Origin: Halanaerobiaceae bacterium
Lineage (GTDB): Bacteria; Bacillota; Halanaerobiia; Halanaerobiales; Halarsenatibacteraceae
Direction of reading: 5' to 3'
DNA: 17,514 nucleotides
Assembly: GCA_003554685.1 (NCBI GenBank)
Contig: PWHA01000175.1
Location: 1 to 17,514, forward strand
Below are positions 1 through 4,450 of this stretch, piece after piece (the first letter of the stretch is position 1; every line of letters begins with the position of its first letter). A model generated the notes under the pieces. The model searched no databases, was not told the origin of the DNA, and was given only the letters and a program-made list of their open reading frames with translations. A program made the translations under genes and the position numbers.

Positions 1-147
1 GTACCCTATATGCTAATTGTTGGCTCCCGGGAGGTTGAAAGTGAGACGGTTTCTGTTCGAGAACGCCGGGAGGGAGACCTGGGTGAGATGGAGCTGGATA
101 AATTCATAGCCGATATTAATATGGAAATTGCTGAAAAAAGAAGTTGA
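1..147 (+). CDS. thrS: Threonyl-tRNA synthetase, C-terminal fragment (5' end outside window)
   Basis: Reading from base 1 gives 48 codons ending in TGA at 145-147. The peptide begins VPYMLIVGSREVES and continues with VRERREGDLG, then MELDKFIADI. This is the end of the class II anticodon-binding domain of bacterial threonyl-tRNA synthetase, whose usual text is close to 'PYMLVVGDKEVE..TVSVR.R..GDLG'. The enzyme charges tRNA-Thr in the cytoplasm. Only the last ~48 of roughly 640 residues are present, so catalytic residues cannot be checked. Its position directly upstream of infC is conserved in many bacteria. The stop codon lies inside the promoter of the infC operon, so the two transcription units overlap slightly. 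Confidence 0.9.
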   Translation, partial: VPYMLIVGSREVESETVSVRERREGDLGEMELDKFIADINMEIAEKRS

Positions 148-172
148 CTTAAGCTGATGAATCTGATATACT
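144..172 (+). promoter_or_regulatory. Sigma-A-type promoter of the infC-rpmI-rplT operon
   Basis: TTGACT at 144-149 and TATACT at 167-172 are separated by exactly 17 bp, and TG at 164-165 makes an extended -10. Transcription should begin near 179. The -35 element overlaps the thrS stop codon. This is one of the best promoter matches in the window. Confidence 0.75.
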
Positions 173-179
173 CTTTTAT

Positions 180-357
180 GTGAAAATAAAGTAGAAGTGC
201 TCGCTTCTCACCAATAATAGGATTATTGGTTAATACTGTTTCAGCTGAAAAGCAGGAGAGGTATGTCTGAAGTATGCCTTTTTAAGCATACCTGTTTCTG
301 GTTAGCGGCTGATAATCAGTTATCTGGCGGGCGGTCTGTTTGACCTCCCGCTTTTTT
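180..357 (+). promoter_or_regulatory. infC-operon leader RNA with attenuator (L20-leader-like)
   Basis: The leader starts just after the predicted transcription start. It holds a hairpin with arms 193-197 and 204-208 in the motif GAAGTGCTCGCTTCTCACC. A perfect 9-bp hairpin follows (210-218 with 222-230, loop AGG). Then come two mutually exclusive pairings of the same 3' strand: 259-265 with 287-293, or 272-277 with 286-291. A small hairpin 311-324 precedes an intrinsic terminator at 327-357. Firmicutes infC-rpmI-rplT operons are known to carry an L20-binding leader that ends in premature termination, and the position here fits. I assign this by location and structure; an actual L20 site is not proven. 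A 26-codon ORF (263-343) runs through the second half. Confidence 0.65.
327..357 (+). terminator. Intrinsic terminator (attenuator) in the infC leader
   Basis: GCGGGCGGTC (327-336) pairs with GACCTCCCGC (342-351) with one C/T mismatch and a 5-nt loop, followed by six T residues (352-357). It lies upstream of infC and downstream of the promoter, so it should act as an attenuator for the operon. Confidence 0.85.
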
Positions 358-419
358 AATTTGATTGGTAATGAAGGTTCAAATGTTCGCTGTTGCAGGT
401 TCTCCACTCGTGTTTTTTA

Positions 420-443
420 GACTGCAGGCTTGAGACTGCAGTC
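420..443 (+). other. Hairpin in the infC 5' untranslated region
   Basis: GACTGCAG (420-427) is the perfect reverse complement of CTGCAGTC (436-443) with an 8-nt loop. It lies between the attenuator and the infC Shine-Dalgarno and lacks a T-tract, so it is not a terminator. It may take part in translational control or mRNA stability; the role is unknown. Confidence 0.45.
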
Positions 444-498
444 ATGTTAGTATATAGCTTAAGGTAATTTATTTTAAAAAAATTTGGAGGTGTATAAA

Positions 499-1014
499 AT
501 CGTAGAAGATTTGCGGGTTAACAGACAGATTAATGCCCGGGAAGTAAGATTGATCAATCCCGAAGGAGAACAGATTGGTATAATGCCCCTGCAGAAGGCT
601 CTGAAGGAGGCAGAAAATAGGGAACTGGATCTGGTAGAGGTTGCTCCCCAGGCTGATCCTCCGGTTTGCCGAATCATGGATTATGGTAAGTATAAATATG
701 AGCAGGCTAAAAAAGAACAGGAAGCTAAGAAAAACCAGAATGTCATGAATGTTAAAGAGGTGCAGATGGGGGTAAAAATTGAAGATCATGATTTTAATGT
801 AAAACTGAAACAGGCCCGGCGTTTTCTTAACGATAAGGATAAAGTCAAGGTCAGAATTAAATTCCGGGGCCGGGAGATGATGCACAAGCATCTGGGCTAT
901 GATCTCTGTGAGCGCCTTAAGGAAGAAACCAGTGATCTGGGAACGGTAGAGAGCGGTCCCAATATGGAAGGGCGAAATATGATGATGTTTATCGCACCTG
1001 ATAGCGATAAATAA
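499..1014 (+). CDS. infC: Translation initiation factor IF-3 (ATC start codon)
   Basis: IF-3 binds the 30S subunit, prevents 50S joining and proofreads the start codon and initiator tRNA. The protein shows the N-terminal domain text VNRQINAREVRLINPEGEQ and the linker LDLVEVAPQADPPVCRIMDYGK. The C-terminal domain follows (VKEVQMGVKIEDHDF, then KVKVRIKFRGREMMHKHLG). Length is 171 aa, normal for the family. The Shine-Dalgarno GGAGGTG (485-491) lies 7 nt from ATC at 499. The longer reading from TTG 484 would start inside the Shine-Dalgarno and is rejected. A rare start codon (AUU in E. coli and B. subtilis) is the basis of IF-3 autoregulation, so ATC here is expected to do the same. It is first in the operon with rpmI and rplT. 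Confidence 0.95.
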   Translation: MVEDLRVNRQINAREVRLINPEGEQIGIMPLQKALKEAENRELDLVEVAPQADPPVCRIMDYGKYKYEQAKKEQEAKKNQNVMNVKEVQMGVKIEDHDFNVKLKQARRFLNDKDKVKVRIKFRGREMMHKHLGYDLCERLKEETSDLGTVESGPNMEGRNMMMFIAPDSDK

Positions 1015-1247
1015 TTTATCAGTTTGCCAGTTAATTTTATATTAAATTATGTATTAATTGTATCAAAATATGTATAAAGCTTTAAACTTATATTGTGTAT
1101 TTTGAGTTGTATTTTATATTGTATTTTATGTTGTATTATATTGTATTATATATTATGCTGAATTATATATTAAATGATATATTATCAGATATAATATTGC
1201 AGCAAAGATTTATCAACGTTAAATTTAGAATTAAAGGAGGGATTTTT
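1015..1247 (+). repeat. AT-rich infC-rpmI spacer with degenerate TTGTATTTTATA repeats
   Basis: This 233-bp gap is unusually long for an infC-rpmI junction and is almost entirely A and T. At 1107-1150 four head-to-tail units read TTGTATTTTATA, TTGTATTTTATG, TTGTATTATA and TTGTATTATA. Related AT-rich text continues to about 1195, where a TATAAT (1190-1195) lies without a convincing -35. I see no coding capacity; an apparent upstream extension of rpmI through this text is a composition artefact. Confidence 0.7.
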
Positions 1248-1445
1248 GTGCCTAAAATGAAAACCCACAAGGGTATAGCTAAAAGAATCAAGAAAACAGG
1301 AACCGGAAAATTAATGCGCAAGAAAGGTTTTAAGAGCCATCTGCTAACTAAAAAGAGCTCCAACCGTAAACACAGACTGCGGAAGGAAGTCGAGGTAAGC
1401 AAAGCTCACCGCCAGAAGTACAGACAGTTAGTTCAATCCATGTAA
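1248..1445 (+). CDS. rpmI: 50S ribosomal protein L35
   Basis: L35 is a small, very basic protein of the large ribosomal subunit. The 65-aa product begins MPKMKTHKGIAKRIKKTGTG and contains the family text HLLTKKSSNRKHRLRK. Length matches the family (about 64-66 aa). The start is GTG at 1248, preceded by the Shine-Dalgarno AAAGGAGG and followed by the universally conserved PKMKTHK. Continuing the frame upstream only adds low-complexity residues from the AT-rich spacer. It lies between infC and rplT, the canonical order. Confidence 0.95.
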   Translation: MPKMKTHKGIAKRIKKTGTGKLMRKKGFKSHLLTKKSSNRKHRLRKEVEVSKAHRQKYRQLVQSM

Positions 1446-1515
1446 TTCAATTCATGAAGTAAAGGTTTAAAATATAGACTGTTATTAGTTTAATGCTGGA
1501 AAGGAGTGTTTCACC

Positions 1516-1872
1516 ATGCCGCGGGTAAAAAGAGGTAGCAAAGCCCGAAAACGCCGGAAAAAGGTCCTTAAGAATGCCAAGGGGTTTTTTGGTTCCAGAA
1601 GCAAGCTGTTTCGTCCTGCCAAGCAGGCGGTAATGAAATCGCTTGATTATGCCTATCGAGATCGGAGAAGGCGCAAGAGAGATTTCCGCCGTCTCTGGAT
1701 TACCAGAATTAATGCTGCTGCCAGACAGGAAGGACTGTCCTACAGCCGCTTTATCAATGGCTTGAAGCAGGCTGATGTTGAAATTGATCGTAAGATTATG
1801 GCTGATCTGGCTGTCAATGATAAAGAAGCTTTTGCTGAACTGGTCAACCTAGCCAAGACAGAACTTGAATAA
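1516..1872 (+). CDS. rplT: 50S ribosomal protein L20
   Basis: L20 is an early-assembly protein of the large subunit that binds 23S rRNA, and in many bacteria it represses its own operon by binding the leader mRNA. The 118-aa product starts MPRVKRGSKARKRRKKVLK and carries YAYRDRRRRKRDFRRLWITR and LSYSRFINGLK, all typical of L20. The length is standard. AAGGAGTG (about 1500-1508) precedes the ATG at 1516. The gene is last in the operon and is followed 20 bp downstream by an intrinsic terminator. It is the natural candidate to bind the infC leader. Confidence 0.96.
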   Translation: MPRVKRGSKARKRRKKVLKNAKGFFGSRSKLFRPAKQAVMKSLDYAYRDRRRRKRDFRRLWITRINAAARQEGLSYSRFINGLKQADVEIDRKIMADLAVNDKEAFAELVNLAKTELE

Positions 1873-1891
1873 CAGCTCAATATCTTTTATT

Positions 1892-1920
1892 AAACCCGGG
1901 TAATTTGCCCGGGTTTTTTT
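1892..1920 (+). terminator. Intrinsic terminator of the infC-rpmI-rplT operon
   Basis: AAACCCGGG (1892-1900) pairs perfectly with CCCGGGTTT (1908-1916) around a 7-nt loop, with a run of seven T residues (1914-1920). It separates the ribosomal-protein operon from the methyltransferase gene, which starts 19 bp later. Confidence 0.9.
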
Positions 1921-1938
1921 GCAGGAGTGAGATTTTTG

Positions 1939-2757
1939 ATGAAGGATTGGGAAAGAATATCCAGCAGGCAGAATAACAGGATTAAAAATCTGATTAAACT
2001 TCAGCGAAAGAAGTACCGCCAGCAGCAGGGGCGCTTCCTGCTGGAAGGATTTAATCTGATTGAAACGGCTTTGAAGGTCGAAGCCAGAATTGAAGAATTT
2101 TATCTCAGCCAGGAGCTGGAAATTAAATCAGATGAAGTTCAGAACTTAATTGAAAATCTTCCTGCAGGAGTGGAACCTGTGATTTTGGAGGCTGACCTGT
2201 TTAATCAGGCAGTCACCACGGTCAATCCCCAGGGGGTTCTGGCAGTAGCCAGGAGCAGAGAAATGTCACTCAGTGAAATCTGGCAGCTTTCCGGTCCCCT
2301 GCTGCTGCTGGCTGAAATTCAGGATCCAGGCAATCTCGGTACCATAATAAGGACTGCTACTGCTGCCGATCTGGCCGGTCTACTTACCTTAAAGGGCTCA
2401 GTTGATATTTTTAATCCCAAAGTTGTCCGCGGGAGTATGGGCGGCATTTTTTCACTGCCTGTCTGCCAATCTGTTTCCCTGGAAGATATTAAGCAGAGCA
2501 TTGCTGGTAATCAGCTTAAACCCCGCAGGCTGGTAGCTGCTGAACCGGAAGCCTCTCAACCCTATTATGATTTTATCTTTGAGCGGGATGATATCATTGT
2601 CATAGGGAATGAAGCCAGAGGATTACCTCAAGATATTAAAGAATTCATTGACCGGGAAATCACCATTCCCCTGCCGGGCAGGATGGAATCTTTAAATGCA
2701 GCGGTTGCTGCTTCCATAGTGATTTTTGAGATGGTCAGACTGCTGGGACAGAAATAA
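1939..2757 (+). CDS. TrmH/SpoU-family 2'-O-ribose RNA methyltransferase (YsgA/RlmP-like)
   Basis: This SPOUT enzyme transfers a methyl group from S-adenosylmethionine to a ribose 2'-OH. The N-terminal ~100 residues form the substrate-binding domain (NRIKNLIKLQRKKYRQQQGR, then FLLEGFNLIE). All three SPOUT motifs are present: N132 and R138 in NLGTIIRTA; N224-E225 in IVIGNEARGL; and S251-N253 in IPLPGRMESLNAAVAAS. Its place between rplT and pheS matches B. subtilis ysgA, which I recall as the 23S rRNA A-loop methylase RlmP; assignment to that exact site is inference. Length is 272 aa from ATG 1939 (AGGAGTGA at 1923-1930). TTG at 1936 is nearly as well placed; GTG at 1927 overlaps the Shine-Dalgarno. 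Confidence 0.85.
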   Translation: MKDWERISSRQNNRIKNLIKLQRKKYRQQQGRFLLEGFNLIETALKVEARIEEFYLSQELEIKSDEVQNLIENLPAGVEPVILEADLFNQAVTTVNPQGVLAVARSREMSLSEIWQLSGPLLLLAEIQDPGNLGTIIRTATAADLAGLLTLKGSVDIFNPKVVRGSMGGIFSLPVCQSVSLEDIKQSIAGNQLKPRRLVAAEPEASQPYYDFIFERDDIIVIGNEARGLPQDIKEFIDREITIPLPGRMESLNAAVAASIVIFEMVRLLGQK

Positions 2758-2780
2758 GCAGATTTTTAAAAATTAGCTGC

Positions 2781-2809
2781 TTGCCAGAGGGGGAAGTCTG
2801 TGATATAAT
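2781..2809 (+). promoter_or_regulatory. Sigma-A-type promoter upstream of yqzL and the Phe T-box
   Basis: TTGCCA (2781-2786) and TATAAT (2804-2809) are 17 bp apart, and TG at 2801-2802 gives an extended -10. Transcription should start near 2816 and run through the small gene at 2852 into the T-box. A weaker candidate (TTGAAT at 2934-2939 with TAATAC at 2956-2961) inside yqzL could serve the T-box alone. Confidence 0.75.
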
Positions 2810-2851
2810 TTATATATCAGGCATTTCATCAGGCTGAAGGGAGTGGTTAAT

Positions 2852-2983
2852 TTGGGGTGGACTGAACTTATCTTCTGGAATCTTTTTGAAAGGACCGGTT
2901 CCATAACGGCATATCTGGCCTATCGCAATGTTTTTGAATTAGCTGCTGAGGAGAATAATACAGGAATATCACTGAAAGGCTGA
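2852..2983 (+). CDS. yqzL: YqzL-like small protein
   Basis: A 43-codon ORF starts at TTG 2852 behind a good Shine-Dalgarno (GGGAGTG, 2839-2845) and stops at TGA 2981. The peptide begins MGWTELIFWNLFERTGSITA and continues YLAYRNVFEL. The pattern W-x-L/F-F-E-x-TGS-x-x-AYL-x-Y is what I recognise from the YqzL family of short Bacillota proteins (about 45 aa) of unknown function. No signal peptide or membrane segment is apparent. It is the first gene after a strong promoter, and its stop codon abuts the 5' side of the Phe T-box, so it is probably co-transcribed with the leader. The family call rests on memory of a short motif; the remaining ~12 residues are not conserved. Confidence 0.65.
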   Translation: MGWTELIFWNLFERTGSITAYLAYRNVFELAAEENNTGISLKG

Positions 2984-3254
2984 GAAGGAGAGCATAAGCC
3001 GGAGTTAACAAGCCTGCTAAAATTTTTAAGGGAGTTGGCGCCCCGGACTGCAAGCGTCATCCAGGCCATGCCGGTGAAATTCGCTCTGGAGCTGAGAGTT
3101 GAAGGGGAATGATTAGACTTTTCCGGGAGTAAACCCGTTATCAATCCTGAAGTGATCACAGAAATCAGCTTTACTTAGATAAAATGCTGTTTTGCTGGAT
3201 AATAAGGGTGGTACCGCGAACCTCTCGTCCCTATTTGTGGACGGGAGTTTTTTT
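2984..3254 (+). promoter_or_regulatory. T-box riboswitch, tRNA-Phe specific, controlling pheS-pheT
   Basis: The diagnostic T-box sequence AAGGGTGGTACCGCG lies at 3204-3218, and its UGGU bulge (3209-3212) complements a tRNA 3' end with discriminator A, as in tRNA-Phe. Upstream, Stem I can form with 2989-2992 (AGAG) pairing 3084-3087 (CTCT). The TTC at 3080-3082 sits in the context GAAA-TTC-G, followed by a purine, as expected for a Phe specifier. The distal Stem I text GGACTGCAAG resembles the conserved apical loop. The antiterminator (AGGG 3205-3208 with CCCT 3229-3232) excludes the terminator at 3222-3254. Uncharged tRNA-Phe should therefore switch on pheS-pheT. Stem II/III details were not resolved. 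Confidence 0.92.
3222..3254 (+). terminator. T-box terminator hairpin
   Basis: CTCTCGTCC (3222-3230) pairs with GGACGGGAG (3239-3247) over 9 bp with one G-U, 8-nt loop, followed by seven T residues (3248-3254). It is mutually exclusive with the T-box antiterminator. The following 147 bp to pheS are AT-rich and show no further feature beyond the pheS Shine-Dalgarno. Confidence 0.92.
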
Positions 3255-3401
3255 AGTTTAAGATAATTTTAGCTGATTTCAGGCATTCTGGTATTTATTT
3301 TTATTTTTTATTAAAGACTTAGCACAATAAAAATAAAATTATCGTAAAAAGGCAGGCAGCTAGAGGCAGATTGTAGATTATTATGGAGGTGATGATATAA
3401 A

Positions 3402-4430
3402 ATGAACATTGAGGAAACCATTAATGAAGTGAAAGAGGAATTTCAGAAAATGTTTGCCGAGGCTCATGATAGTGAGAGCCTGGAGAAGATAAGAATCAGA
3501 TTTTTGGGTAAAAACGGCCGGGTTAAAAAATTGTACGGAAAGATGGGTTCAATTCCTGATGAAAGCAAACCGGTTCTGGGGAAGGAACTGAATAAATTGA
3601 AGCAGCAGATAACCCGGCAGCTGGAGGCCCGTCAGGAAATAATTGAAGAGGAGAAGAAGAAACAGCAGCTTGAGGAAGAAAGGATTGATGTTACCCTCCC
3701 CGGTACCAGAATTAAAACAGGTAGCCAGCACCCTCTATCTCTGGTAACGGAGGAACTGGAGGATATTTTTATCAGCATGGGATTTAAAATTGCTGAGGGT
3801 CCCGAGGTTGAGGATGAATATTATAATTTTAAGGCCCTAAATATTCCTGAGGATCATCCGGCTCGAGATCTGCAGGATACCCTCTATCTGGATGATCTCT
3901 ATCTCCTGCGAACTCATACCTCTCCGGTTCAGGTCAGAACCATGGAGAAGACGAAGCCCCCGATTAAAATTATAGCTCCTGGAAGGGTTTACCGGGCTGA
4001 TGAACTTGATGCCTCCCACTCACCTGTTTTCCATCAGCTGGAGGGGCTGGTGGTGGATGATAAGATAACCTTTGGTGATCTTAAAGGTACGATAAGTATT
4101 ATGGTGGAGCAAATATTTGGTGAGGAGCATTCTGTCCGTTTTCGCCCCAGTTATTTCCCCTTTACCGAACCCAGCGCTGAAGTTGATGTTTCCTGTATCG
4201 TCTGTGAGGGGAAGGGGTGCAGTCTCTGTTCCCGCACAGGCTGGCTGGAAATCATGGGCTCGGGAATGGTGCACCCCAAAGTTTTATCGATGTCAGGCAT
4301 TGACCCGAGGAGCTACAGCGGCTTTGCTTTTGGCATGGGTATAGACAGGATTACTCTTTTAAAATATGGCATTGATGATATCAGATTGCTGCAGGAAAAT
4401 AACCGTAGATTTCTGCAGCAGTTCAAATAA
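3402..4430 (+). CDS. pheS: Phenylalanyl-tRNA synthetase alpha subunit
   Basis: PheS is the catalytic subunit of the (alpha-beta)2 enzyme that charges tRNA-Phe. The ~90-residue N-terminus is a charged coiled-coil arm. Class II motif 2 appears as GRVYRADELDASHSPVFHQL from residue 194. Motif 3 is GMGIDR at 311-316. A four-cysteine cluster C265-x2-C268-x4-C273-x2-C276 (CIVCEGKGCSLC), common in bacterial PheS, precedes GWLEIMGSGMVHP. Length 342 aa is normal. The ATG at 3402 follows GGAGGTGAT (3385-3393) by 8 nt. It forms an operon with pheT 20 bp downstream and is controlled by the T-box leader. Confidence 0.97.
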   Translation: MNIEETINEVKEEFQKMFAEAHDSESLEKIRIRFLGKNGRVKKLYGKMGSIPDESKPVLGKELNKLKQQITRQLEARQEIIEEEKKKQQLEEERIDVTLPGTRIKTGSQHPLSLVTEELEDIFISMGFKIAEGPEVEDEYYNFKALNIPEDHPARDLQDTLYLDDLYLLRTHTSPVQVRTMEKTKPPIKIIAPGRVYRADELDASHSPVFHQLEGLVVDDKITFGDLKGTISIMVEQIFGEEHSVRFRPSYFPFTEPSAEVDVSCIVCEGKGCSLCSRTGWLEIMGSGMVHPKVLSMSGIDPRSYSGFAFGMGIDRITLLKYGIDDIRLLQENNRRFLQQFK

Positions 4431-4450
4431 TTATCCTGGAGGCGATATTG

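Noticed and set aside
469..891. Long minus-strand ORF opposite infC
   Set aside because: Antisense shadow of a strongly recognised gene; no Shine-Dalgarno or family resemblance.
1095..1247. Apparent 51-codon N-terminal extension of rpmI rich in Tyr, Leu and Ile
   Set aside because: Translation of AT-rich repeats; L35 homology and the Shine-Dalgarno place the start at GTG 1248.
2978..3001. GGCT...AGCC hairpin at the end of yqzL as a terminator
   Set aside because: Only 4 bp with a large loop and no T-tract; the bases are better explained as part of T-box Stem I.
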